Assembly: GCF_002775205.1 (NCBI RefSeq)
Contig: NC_036453.1
Span: 27,822,713 to 27,886,712, forward strand
Direction: 5' to 3'
Source: Xiphophorus maculatus
Lineage: Eukaryota > Chordata > Actinopteri > Cyprinodontiformes > Poeciliidae
DNA length: 64,000 bases
The position numbers were made by a program, and so were the translations under genes. The notes beneath the pieces were generated by a model that saw only the letters and a program-made list of their open reading frames with translations, did no database searches and was not told the origin of the DNA. Below, in pieces: positions 40,401 to 50,429 of this stretch (positions within the stretch are counted from its first letter, which is position 1; each line of letters begins with the position of its first letter).

Positions 40401-43400
40401 CCGGTGTCCCAATGGTCAAACCTGGAACAAAAACATGAAAAAAATTTCATTTCCATCAGCTTAATAAACTCAGCTAGTGGTGTGTCCTTTGATTTTGAAT
40501 ATTGGTCGATATCTGTACCTGATCCGATACTTCAAAAATACATTTAAAAAATGAAAAGTGAATAAACAGATTTGGGATATCCTGTATTTTTTTTTCTTGT
40601 ATCCACCTTATTTATCATTTAACTACACCGAGGCTGTGTAAGTCAGAGGCAAGTACTTTTTTTTAACTGAGCAAGTTTCGGTAAAAGAACAAAAACATTG
40701 AGCAACATGAAAAGCTATATTTACTGTAATCTAACTCATCGGGATGCATCACAAAGATAAAAATAGAAACTATATAAAATTTGACAAAAAAAAAAATACT
40801 GCAGGGTAAGGGCACAATTTCAACATCTAAACTGGACAGTTATTAAAAATAACTGAAGTCTTTTTTCTCCTTCACTTTAATTTTGTTCTTAGTTTTATAA
40901 GAAAAGCACCAACATGACCTTACCTGCCCCCAGCAGGGCCTGTCGTGTGGGAGCCTGACCCTCCGCTGCCTGAAGCACGTTGCCCATGTAAACTTCCTTC
41001 ACCTCTTCAGGAGAAATTCCTAAGGAAACAAAGTCAACTCATCATCTTGTTTCAATTGAGCAATCTTTGTTTCACTTTAAAATAAAAACAAAAAACATAC
41101 ACCAAATTTTGGCACAAACTTTCATTCTCCTGTTCTGGTAAAGCTTAGACCTACCCATATAGATTTTAATCAGTTCTGCTTTCTGTTGGGGAACAATAAT
41201 TTACAAAGATGTAAAACAGTGTTCTTTATTGCTTGTCATTTAGATTAAAAGCAAAGGGAGACAGATGTTACAGTAAAACATCTGTTACATATTTAAAACA
41301 ACGCACAGAATGCTAATGCCGCTTGTAGTCATCTGACTTGACTTAAAATAAACCAGCAAATGTTTATAATCCAAAAGTTTGCTCAGGTAACAAAAAATAA
41401 ACTTTTTTTGTTTTTGTCATAGTAATGATCCCCGTTTGTTTACAAAGATTTTTAGCAAACTTCTCACAAACGCATGTCAAATCAGGCTTTAGACGGAACC
41501 AACTGTGTGGACACACCTGCTTTCTCTATGGCTCCTTTAATAGCAACAGAGCCCAGTTTGGTGGCAGGAACTGCTGCCAGGCTGCCTCTGAAGGAGCCCA
41601 TTGGAGTTCGCACCGCGCTGACGATGACAACTTCCTGTAAACATGCGATTTTTTTTGTTTTATTCATTTTTTTTTTTTTTTACATAAAACTGACAGACCG
41701 TTTTATGTTAAAAATGTGATCCAAACACAGCTTGTTTACGATGCTTATAGGGGTACTTACATTAAGCGAAGGCCGTGATGTGTAGGTTCTGGCAAAGTAA
41801 CTGTGAGCCTACAATGACAAGACCGTAGAAAATATGACAATTCAAATAATTCATGAAGGATGCATTTGAAGACTTGTTTTGTAAATGTGAGGTTGCAAAC
41901 ATAAAAAAATGGCTGCTCTAAGGCTTTACTCAGGTGAAGTAAGGTGACTTGGGACATGTGCAAACTTTTTGTCAGATAAGCCAAAATAGTGATAAAAAAC
42001 AAAACAAAAACAACATTATAAAATCCAAAATCACACAAAAAATTACTGCTCAAAAATTAACTAATTATGCAATATTTTTACTTAAAAGCAAAGTAATCAG
42101 ATTTTTTTTTAGAAGTGATGTTGAGCTAAACTTAAAAAGGAGCTAATAAAAAAAAACATCCAGTTTGCAATTTCCTTTAGGACACCGTTGCAAGGTTAAG
42201 AAGATGATAGAAAATTTTGTCTATTCTCAGCTATAACAAGTTTTGGGTCCCTGAAAACAAACGCTTTATTTGGTCAGGCTAAATAAAATGTATTTATAGC
42301 TGGTTTGGCTGCACTAAAGTCTGTCTTTGACTAAAAATTGGTGTAGAAATCTCATCTTATGATACAAAAAAAAACGAAAGTAAAATGATTAAAAAATGCA
42401 AATATTTTGTGCTGTACCAGTTATTTTGTTTTTGTGGACTTGTTCAGGGTCTCAAACATAAAAACAAGTGTGTTTCTTTAGATCCGCAACAAGTTGCTTT
42501 GAATTTTCCACGTTTTGTTTTTGGGCTCAAATCGCCTTTATTGAGCAGTAAACAAACAGAAGGGGAAGACATGCAGCAAATGGGCCGACACCGGGAATCG
42601 AACCCAGGACAACTGAGTCGAGGACTACATAGTGCGCGCTCCAATGTATGGGACTAATACAAACTTGCTGATGGAGGCCGTCTCTGCATGCAAACGAATG
42701 GGCAATATCAGAATCTGAAAACATTTCACGGAACACGTCTCTAACTCGTTCTTTTTACTTTTATGACTGGAGTTTTCTCACAATACCTCTGTTTTCAGAG
42801 GAGGCGTGACGCCGAACAATGTCCGGAACTGTGGCGCTGCTGTCTCGGTTGTTGATATCGGGGCTGGAGAGACGAGAGTGGAACAGAACTGGGAAAAACT
42901 TTCTGTTTGTTGGCAGCGTGATTTAGCCCTTTTGTGTCTCATGCTTCGCATGTGCGACTCCACTGCCTTGATTCCCATCGTTCCGAGTTTGAAAAATTTC
43001 TTGCACAAAATACAACGTGCTACGTACATATTCGCTGGTACCGGTCGCAGCCATGTTGAAAAATTTTGGTTGAACAGCCAATTTTCGTTGAATTTACACT
43101 TTCCCATCTGGTCCTGGATAAAAACAATCACTGCTCCTGCTACAAGAGCGATGTGCATCGGCTCTGAGAGTCCCGCCCGCAACAACATCGCTTTTTATTG
43201 GTTCCGCTATCGGGATCGCGTGACGTTACAACGAGAGGCATTAGGTAAACCATTGAAAAAAAAAAAAAAGTCAAGTTATTTTAATATTTGAGACGAATTA
43301 CAACAATTAAATCCAATTTACGACATGTTAACATTTTAATATCAATTACGGCTTTATTTTTAAATTGATGAACCGCGGGAAACCTGGCACTTAAGATTTA

Positions 43401-44051
43401 TCTCTGTAATCCTTTAGCACAATTTAAATCACATTTTCTGGCGGGTCAAATTTGTACCATTCTTCACCTGTAATCTGGGGCCAGAGTGGGTAAAAGGTGA
43501 TCCAGATTTACTAAATACTATGAAATATCCCTTTGTCAAGAGCCACACGGGAAGCTTAGAATGGCACTCCAACTTTACCCGTTGTATTACTGAGGTCAAA
43601 ACTTATTAACAGAAGCAATGCTGTAGCTTTGGATAAAATGCATGACGGTTGTGCCATAAAGCTAGCAGCAGAAACTACAAACAAGTAAAAGCAGCTCTGC
43701 AGCCCCATTGCAAAGTAATGCTAAGTTTAATGCTAAGTAAGTGGACAGTGGCAGTTTACTTATTAATTGCTTATTAATTGTTTTTATGAGTGCTATGATT
43801 CACGGTGAGCCCAAATAACACAATGACCCACTCTGCTGCTGTCAGACTGTCAAAGTTTGGCCAAGGACGCGTCTCAAACAGTAAACACTTAGCACAGCTG
43901 CTCCAAGTTACGGCCTTCTGTTGCCATAGAGGTGCTAAAATGACTTTATTTTTGGCTAATATGCGCTAAACTTTACCGTCATTCTCACACTGTGACTTAC
44001 CAGGCGCCTACACGTCCGAGCCTGCACGGTTAACAGTCTGCCGGGGGACAT
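37455..44051 (-). CDS. acat1: Acetyl-CoA acetyltransferase, mitochondrial (thiolase)
   Basis: Catalyses reversible condensation of two acetyl-CoA to acetoacetyl-CoA in the mitochondrial matrix, for ketone-body and isoleucine metabolism. Exons in transcript order: 44001-44051, 41761-41808, 41517-41634, 40924-41019, 40321-40421, 40018-40161, 39791-39941, 39612-39707, 38927-39040, 38776-38840, 38064-38221, 37455-37575. All phases agree, giving 420 residues against 427 in human. The first two exons give an Arg-rich, acid-free leader ([17 protein letters not shown]) suited to mitochondrial import. Thiolase residues are visible: nucleophile Cys in [12 protein letters not shown], the His of GHPIG, and the Cys of CNGGGG near the C-terminus. 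Similarity to human ACAT1 is high throughout, for example [15 protein letters not shown] and [20 protein letters not shown]. An ATTAAA (37210-37215) about 240 bp past the stop may be the poly(A) signal. Introns carry a TIR element (39061-39516) and a transposon-derived zinc-finger ORF (42778-43188). Confidence 0.97.
39061..39516. mobile_element. TIR element in acat1 intron
   Basis: 456 bp from TTAAAGCTTCAGTATGCAGC to the near-complement (CACACTGCAGCTTTAA). The interior has CAACCAATCAGAACCAGGAG, also found in the related copy at 62525. It is a MITE-like element between acat1 exons 39612-39707 and 38927-39040. Confidence 0.7.
42535..42645 (-). mobile_element. Degraded tRNA-derived SINE, copy 4
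   Basis: The minus strand has the B-box-like GGGTTCGATTCCC and the family's CATGTCTTCCCCTTCTGT, but a diverged head. Lies in an acat1 intron next to the zinc-finger ORF. Confidence 0.55.
42778..43188 (-). CDS. Transposon-derived zinc-finger ORF in acat1 intron
   Basis: A 136-residue open frame on the same strand as acat1, between its exons 2 (41761-41808) and 1 (44001-44051). After about 28 residues it reads [10 protein letters not shown], then [10 protein letters not shown] and, about 18 residues later, [11 protein letters not shown]. This C-x2-C then H-x5-H spacing resembles BED-type fingers found at the N-terminus of hAT-like transposases and related fish mobile-element proteins. No transposase core follows within the frame, so it is either a first exon or a stranded fragment. 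Upstream on the minus strand is a CCAAT motif (near 43180) and a CRE-like TGACGT (seen as ACGTTA-type on the other strand near 43222). I infer a mobile-element origin from pattern memory; the exact family is unknown. Confidence 0.5.
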   Translation of the reverse strand: MLLRAGLSEPMHIALVAGAVIVFIQDQMGKCKFNENWLFNQNFSTWLRPVPANMYVARCILCKKFFKLGTMGIKAVESHMRSMRHKRAKSRCQQTESFSQFCSTLVSPAPISTTETAAPQFRTLFGVTPPLKTEVL

Positions 44052-46570
44052 TTTAGCCTCCAAGACAAAACAAAGCAGGAGAGTTTCACCTTCAAGCAGC
44101 ACACTGCAAAGGGTTAAGAAAACACCAGCCAGTACAGAGAGGGGTGTGTTTCGAAGACGTCATCAGTTGCTTGGCATTATGGTTGTTGTAGTTTAATCAC
44201 AGTTTGTTTCTGGGCATCGACACACTGTTGCTATTCAGTTAGATATTTTACTCTATAGCACGAAGGAAACAAAAGAATGAAAAGAAATAAAAAGAGGTAA
44301 GATGAGAAATAGGGGCTCCATTTTACTGAAACATACACAATATAATTGCTTATATTTTATTTTGGTTTTCAGGTGAACTCTTCCGCAAGCTTTTTATGAG
44401 AAGCTCAATTCGTCAGCTCTGCAGGCTTTTCCCCCCAAGATTTTTTAATGAGGAAAATCCTATTTTTCCTTAGATGTTGCCAGACCTATTGTGTTTTAAA
44501 AAAAAAAAAATGATTTGTTTTTGTCAAGAAGACCTTATTCAGCAATTGACAGGTGGGCACCTGTGTGGTGTTTTTCTGTTCCAGAGGTTTACAACTTTCA
44601 TGATCCAAAGAGTAATTCTTTCCCTCAGTCCAACTAACTAAAACTCTTTTAGAGCCGTAAATGTTACATGACCCTTCGAAAAAAGACAAAAAAGAGAAGC
44701 AGCATTCAGCTTGCACCACAAATCTGGAACAAACTTTCAGAAAACTGTAAAACAGCTGAAACACTGACTTCCTTTAAATCTCGACTATAAACCCACCTGT
44801 TTAGAGTTGTATTTGAAACGTAATCAATTACGAATTTAACGATGGCGCTTGACTTAATGTCATGTTTTGATTGTTGACTCTATGTTGCATGACTTTGTGT
44901 TTTTGTTTGTTGTCTTGTTGCTGAAATGTGCTATACAAATGAAATTTGATTGATTGATTGATTGAACCTCTAATTTTCTATTTCTACAACAGCTGTCATT
45001 TGTAAAACCAATCATTTTATTTCTGATTTTATGTTCTAAAGTAAAAATAAAAACAAAGACAATATACACATTGTCTCCTTTGAGCTGTAGATATTTGTTG
45101 AAAATTATGTAAAAAAAATTTTTTTGTCAACCTATAAAAAGTATTAATGGCAATTATCTGTAATGGAGATTCATTGTAATTATTACATGAAAAAGCATTT
45201 TTTAAAACTGCATCTTTTATTATTTTATGTTTAAAAACATCAACTGGTTCTTTATCATTTTTAGCCAAAGTTATTAAGTCCCCATTTTGAAGCTACAAAG
45301 AGTCACTTGTGGCTCCCAAACCCTGTTCTATTAAATCTTTTTTTTCTACTACATTGGTAGTTTCTATACCAAAACAATCTTCCAAAAAAAGAATTGTAAT
45401 GGTATTTTTCTCCACTGCATGATTTACAGCATTATTGTATATTTAGCAAAAGACATGCAGACATTTTTTCTCGTCTTCTCTCCAAACAAACCAAAGAAAA
45501 TGTGATTTTCTAGTGCGCGGAAACAATCAGTTTTTACCTTGTGTCTCAACCTTTAAAATCCTGAGTGAAATACAGAACAGGGGCTCAACAACCCAGCTAT
45601 AAGTAGTTCATCAAAGTGTTATGGGCTCTTCTTCGTTGGTAGTGGTATTCTGTTTGTCTTGAGCCGGAGGGAAAGTACAGGTGACCTAGAAAGGGTCAGA
45701 CGCATCATTGGCATTGTGTTGAGCCACTGCATGATTTTTTTTAGAGTGACTGACCTTTAACCGAGCATTTACCTCTGTTCTCAAAAGCAGCATCCACTGT
45801 TTGACCAATCCCAGGCAGATGCCTGTGGATGGGTTTGGGGTAGCCAAAGTTAGTTGGAATTGGGAAAAATTTATTGTCTCCAGTTGTTAATAATAGTCAA
45901 TAATTTTCAGGATTGCCCTGTTTAGAAAACAGCAGTAAGTTAAGATTATGGTATTTCCTTCTTTTTGAGCAGCAACTTTCACTTTTTTTTAAGCTTGTGA
46001 TTAAAACAAAAAAAGGTGTTTTTTTGCGATTAAAACAAAAAACACCTTTTTCTTGTGGGGCCGCCTCCACCGATCTAGGGAAAGAGAAATGCTTTGGAGT
46101 GAATTACAGAGGGAGCTATGAGACCAAAAAATGTGACAGAACCTTTCTGCTGACGCCGTTGTTTCATCTGTTGACTCATTTGATATTTACCTAAAACTGT
46201 TCAAACTGGCGCTGAATTCTTTGGAAGGCATCACATCTTATATTTCCATCATTTCGTAATTTACCAGCTGCACATTGGTGAACATGACAAAGACTAGTAC
46301 ATACACGGCAGTGCTTCTCAAACATCTGTCTTCATCTTGATCCGTGTCAGATTTCTAATCTTGTGGGTGTTTTATTGGAAATTTCTGTGAAACACCAACG
46401 CAAAGTAGTGCGATGTTGTCAAGTGGAAGAAAAAGGATATATTTTACTTTAATTTTTTACAAATAAAATGGTTTGTATTTGCTTTTAGCTCACTCTGCTG
46501 ATGCCCTAAATAAAAATGTAGGAATGTTCTTGTGAAAAGAAAACATGACCATAAAATGTTGAATGATGAT
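44052..46570. other. Intergenic DNA between acat1 and MMP-A
   Basis: The first few hundred bases upstream of the acat1 ATG should hold its promoter, but I saw no TATA box or clear CpG island. The rest is the LINE fragment at 44695-44967, a short hairpin near 45998-46050 (AAACAAAAAAAGGTGTTTTT facing AACACCTTTTTCTTG), a Tc1-like end near 46360-46480, and unremarkable AT-rich DNA. Confidence 0.5.
44695..44967 (+). mobile_element. LINE 3' fragment (L2-like reverse transcriptase end)
   Basis: One frame near 44714 reads APQIWNKLSENC then KTAETLTSFKSRL and a stop, followed by THLF-like sequence. This is the usual C-terminus of L2-type LINE polyproteins. It is followed by a short 3' UTR with the shared GCTGAAATGTGC motif and a terminal (GATT)n. 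It is 5'-truncated, as most LINE copies are. Confidence 0.7.
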
Positions 46571-46763
46571 TCTTTATTCACACATTCATTGGACAAATAA
46601 TGTTTTCAGCTCCATCTAAATGATGACATTTTTATTTTTTTTGGTTATTTTTTTTTAATTCAGAAGAGTGTATGCCTAAATTTTATCCCACCACCTCTAC
46701 ATTAAATACATTCTTAGATAAGATGAAAAGCTACGTAATGCCAAAATAAAGTAATCCCTTAAG

Positions 46764-49700
46764 CTAATTACAGCCAAGCAGGTAGGTGTTCTTCAGCACA
46801 CGTAGCAACGTCCCGCTCAACAGGTCATACATGTACATGTAGAGGCCACTGTAGATGTGAGCATAACCTGAAAAATAGAGACTAAGGGTTAGACTCTTTG
46901 ATGAATGGGAATAAGACCTAATTCATCAGACTCCGATGTACGGATAAGCAGGTACATCCAATGGCTGGATAGATGGATGCCTTGTATGTCCATATTTAGT
47001 ATTAAAGTTGAAATGCTAAAAACTGCTGACATGGCCGAATGAGTCAACGGTTCCTGTCAGTCATGTTTAAAGTTTAAATATTGGGCATTGTGGTCATCAT
47101 GACCAATATTGAGCAGGAGTTTCTGCTCAGTTGATGAGCAGAAACTTGACAAATGAGCATTTGTACAAGCTAGCATTTGAAGTAAAGCTAATATTCCCTT
47201 AGATGTTAATGCCAATGCTATATTCACCTTCTTTCTCGGTGGCTGCTGCCACCTTGTTGCTCATTCCGGAAAACGTCTGTCTCACCCAGGAAAATGATTC
47301 CACAGCCTTTCTGCTTTCATCAAAACTGAAGCAACAACAACAAAAATAAAACAAAAATTATAGATGCATAAAACCAAGGCAAATAAATGATCCATGTTGT
47401 AAATGGAGATCAGTGCACATCTGACTCACGTTAAGTAGAAGTAGCCCCCCCAGAACAGATAGGTTTTTCCAGACCGAGCATCTTGAAAAGCAGCGTCGAC
47501 TTTTGTCAAAAAACTTGGCAGACCGAATTCAGAGAGGGACTTTGGGTAGCCCGGTACCGGCTGGGTTCCAGAGAAGGCCCATACGTTAGAACCTTTAAAC
47601 AAAACAGTGGCATCAAAGAATGACTAATGCTAAATGTGAAATAGGTCTGATCCAGTGAATGACTAGGGAGGAATATTACCTTTGAAAAGTAAGACGTTGC
47701 CAGTCCTTGGGTTCTCGTAAGCAGCATCAACGCTTGTTGGGGCGTTGGGCCAGAAGCTTGAGATAAGACTTTTTTGAGGCGTGCTGCTCTGGGAGCTGCT
47801 GTGCCACAAGTAACTGAGAGCAGATATGAACATAAGCATTAGGTGCTAATGCTAAGGAACAATAAACTTCAAAATTTTGATTTAGATATCAGCATTTTGC
47901 CATGGGGGATGAATGTGTAATACCTGTCCTTGAAGAAAAACATTTCTCCTTTCAAGGTGGTGACCGCATCAAACTCCACAGGTGAGCTGCAGACATCAGG
48001 GATGGTGGGAGCCTGAGTTGTAGTTGCTCTGGGATCTCCAGAAGGTTTTGAACCTGTTGTAGTTGCTGCGGTACCTCCAGAAGGATTTGAACCTGTTGTA
48101 GTTGCTGCGGTACCTCCAGAAGGATTTGAACCTGTTGTAGTTTCTGCGGTACCTCCAGAAGGATTTGAACCTGTTGTAGTTGCTGCGGTACCTCCAGAAG
48201 GATTTGAACCTGTTGTAGTTGCTGCGGTACCTCCAGAAGGATTTGAACCTGTTGTAGTTGCTGCGGTACCTCCAGAAGGATTTGAACCTGTTGTAGTTGC
48301 TGCGGTACCTCCAGAAGGATTTGAACCTGTTGTAGTTGCTGCGGTACCTCCAGAAGGATTTGAACCTGTTGTAGTTGCTGCGGTACCTCCAGAAGGATTT
48401 GAACCTGTTGTAGTTGCTGCGGTACCTCCAGAAGGTTTTGAACCTGTTGTAGTTGCTGCGGTACCTCCAGAAGGATTTGAACCTGTTGTAGTTGCTGCGG
48501 TACCTCCAGAAGGATTTGAACCTGTTGTAGTTGCTGCGGTACCTCCAGAAGGATTTGAACCTGTTGTAGTTGCTGCGGTACCTCCAGAAGGTTTTGAACC
48601 TGTTGTAGTTGCTGCGGTACCTCCAGAAGGATTTGAACCTGTTGTAGTTGCTGCGGTACCTCCAGAAGGTTTTGAACCTGTTGTAGTTGCTGCGGTACCT
48701 CCAGAAGGATTTGAACCTGTTGTAGTTGCTGCGGTACCTCCAGAAGGATTTGAACCTGTTGTAGTTGCTGGGGTACCTCCAGAAGGATTTGAACCTGTTG
48801 TAGTTGCTGCGGTACCTCCAGAAGGATTTGAACCTGTTGTAGTTGCTGCGGTACCTCCAGAAGGATTTGAACCTGTTGTAGTTGCTGCGGTACCTCCAGA
48901 AGGATTTGAACCTGTTGTAGTTATTGTGATAACTCCAGAAGGATTTGAACCTAGAGGTGAAAAATTTCAGCACAATTTAAATTCATAATTTCTTGTTCAC
49001 AGAATAAGGTATAATCAGCATCTTTTTTTTTTTTTTTACAAGATTCTTAACAATGGTTTGAACTTTCCCCAGAGATGTAATTGTTTAAGCACTAACCATA
49101 AAGCGACTGGATGCCTCTGACATCATCTTGGGGCAGAACAAAGGTGTTGGGGTCTTTGTAAGAGTACAGAGGGTACATGAGAGCAGCGCGATTGTCAGAG
49201 TGGGACAAGCCCAGAGAGTGGCCGAACTCATGGGCAGCAACCAGGAAGAGGACGTAGCCTAAAGCAGAAAAGTACATAATGAAACGGTCATCCTGGCCAA
49301 TTTCTACAAAGAAAACAAAATCCCTTCCCAAAATAATGTATAAATGACCAACTTACCTTTGCTTGAACGAAATGTGAAGGTCTCATCGTCGTCAAAGTGA
49401 GCGTCTCCTCCGATGTCAGGAGAAGGAGCAAAGGCGTGGGCAAGAGTACTGCCAGGCCCGTCAAAGGGGTAATTATCACCGTGTGCTGTTCGCAAAAAGT
49501 GTCTGATTAGTTTGCAAACCTTTTTCGATACAACCTTTTCAAACATGTTTAATGTTTCAACAATGAAGTGACTGAATCGTTGTTGTGAATAGTAGTACAC
49601 AGCAAAGTCTGCAAAGAACTTTTGCTGTTTTAGTTTCTCCCTTTTCATGGAGCCACTAAGGATGCAATCTTACTGCCGGTGAGACTCTACAAGAAAATTT

Positions 49701-50374
49701 GCTTCCACTCACATCGGCGAGCAAAGGAGATCATGATGTCAGCCGTGCCACTGGTAAGTTTTGTGAACCTCAGAGGAGTGACTTTGGCCCAAACCTCTAG
49801 AGCTCTTCGAATGGAGTCATCCACCTCTGCCTGAGACATGTCTGGGGTGTAATTCACAAACCTGTTTTACAAAAACAACAGTCAACCACATCAGTACCAT
49901 AGCTGGGTATGACATATTTTACTGTACAAGTCCTCTTCAGACCATCCACCTGTATGTGATAGTGTTTTTTTTCCATTTGAGGCCGTCTCCAAAAGTCGAA
50001 TATCGGGCAATGTTTTCATCTGCGACTCCACAGCGGGGCTTCTTCATCACCTCCAGGGTGTTGTTATCCAGAGTCCCCGTTATCCGGAGACCAAAGAATT
50101 TCTGCATCTCACTCAGCTTCTTGCTCATTGGGTTGGCTCCTTTCCGAGATAACGGCTCTTTCTCCTCTGTCAGGTTGAAGAATCTCTTCAGGTAACCCTG
50201 TTAAAGGAGACAGCACAACTCAATGTGAAATCAATGAAACTTAAGGAATTATCCAGGACAGAAAACAAAACATACCTTTGCAAAGCTTTCATCTTGCACT
50301 GTTACTTTGGAGACAGGCACACAGCAGACTGCGGCTGCGAAGCTTAGCAGCACGTAGACACCAAAAGACTTCAT
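46764..50374 (-). CDS. Collagenase-type matrix metalloproteinase with giant repeat hinge (MMP-A)
   Basis: Secreted zinc endopeptidase of the extracellular matrix, mmp13-like. Exons in transcript order: 50276-50374, 49950-50197, 49713-49861, 49357-49485, 49097-49258, 47924-48950, 47680-47813, 47430-47592, 47228-47325, 46764-46867. Phases agree throughout; predicted length is 770 residues against about 470 for the family. Seen in order: signal peptide ([18 protein letters not shown]), propeptide with cysteine switch PRCGVAD (usual form PRCGVPD), catalytic domain with zinc site [11 protein letters not shown] and Met-turn ALMYP, hinge, and a four-blade hemopexin domain whose closing cysteines are in DVCSS and LLGCN. 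There is no furin site or membrane anchor. Exon 6 is 1027 nt because it holds 24 copies of a 39-bp repeat. The matching exon of MMP-B is 124 nt. A TATA-like box lies 48 bp upstream of the ATG, and a possible AATAAA is at 46573-46578. It is the tandem paralogue of the gene at 54393-56790. Confidence 0.95.
48017..48952 (-). repeat. 39-bp coding minisatellite, 24 units, in MMP-A hinge exon
   Basis: Exactly 936 bp, which is 24 units of 39 bp. In the MMP frame each unit reads [13 protein letters not shown] or a near variant. The frame is fixed from both sides: exon 5 ends in ...SLY plus one base, and joining to exon 6 gives G-S-N-P; after the array the frame runs into [12 protein letters not shown], the start of the hemopexin domain. 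Six of 13 residues per unit are Ser or Thr. Asn is followed by Pro, so the Asn-Pro-Ser is not a usable N-glycosylation sequon. At least four units carry Lys for Asn (GSKP), one reads AETTT and one TPATTT. The outer units are the most diverged ([13 protein letters not shown] at the start, [13 protein letters not shown] at the end), as expected for an array that expands internally. Confidence 0.97.
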
Positions 50375-50421
50375 CCTTCTTTCCTGAGTTGGTTTGTAGT
50401 GATACCCACTGAAGTCAGCTG

Positions 50422-50428
50422 TTATATA
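50422..50428 (-). promoter_or_regulatory. TATA-like box of MMP-A
   Basis: The minus strand reads TATATAA, 48 bp upstream of the MMP-A start codon. The same offset holds for the TATA-like sequence of MMP-B, which supports a shared ancestral promoter. Confidence 0.6.
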
Positions 50429-50429
50429 G

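Noticed and set aside
39716-40456. 246-residue minus-strand ORF
   Set aside because: It runs across two acat1 exons and their introns in the wrong frame. The correct frames of exons 39791-39941, 40018-40161 and 40321-40421 give acat1.
42806-43291. 161-residue plus-strand ORF
   Set aside because: Shadow of the zinc-finger ORF on the opposite strand. The minus frame has the C-x2-C and H-x5-H pattern, the plus frame has none.
48017-48952. CRISPR-like regular array
   Set aside because: Units are contiguous with no spacers, 39 bp long and inside a eukaryotic coding exon. It is a coding minisatellite.
47996-48973. Long basic repetitive ORF ([13 protein letters not shown] units) on the minus strand
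   Set aside because: It is an out-of-frame reading of the MMP-A hinge exon. The real frame is fixed by splicing to exon 5 and by the hemopexin sequence that follows.
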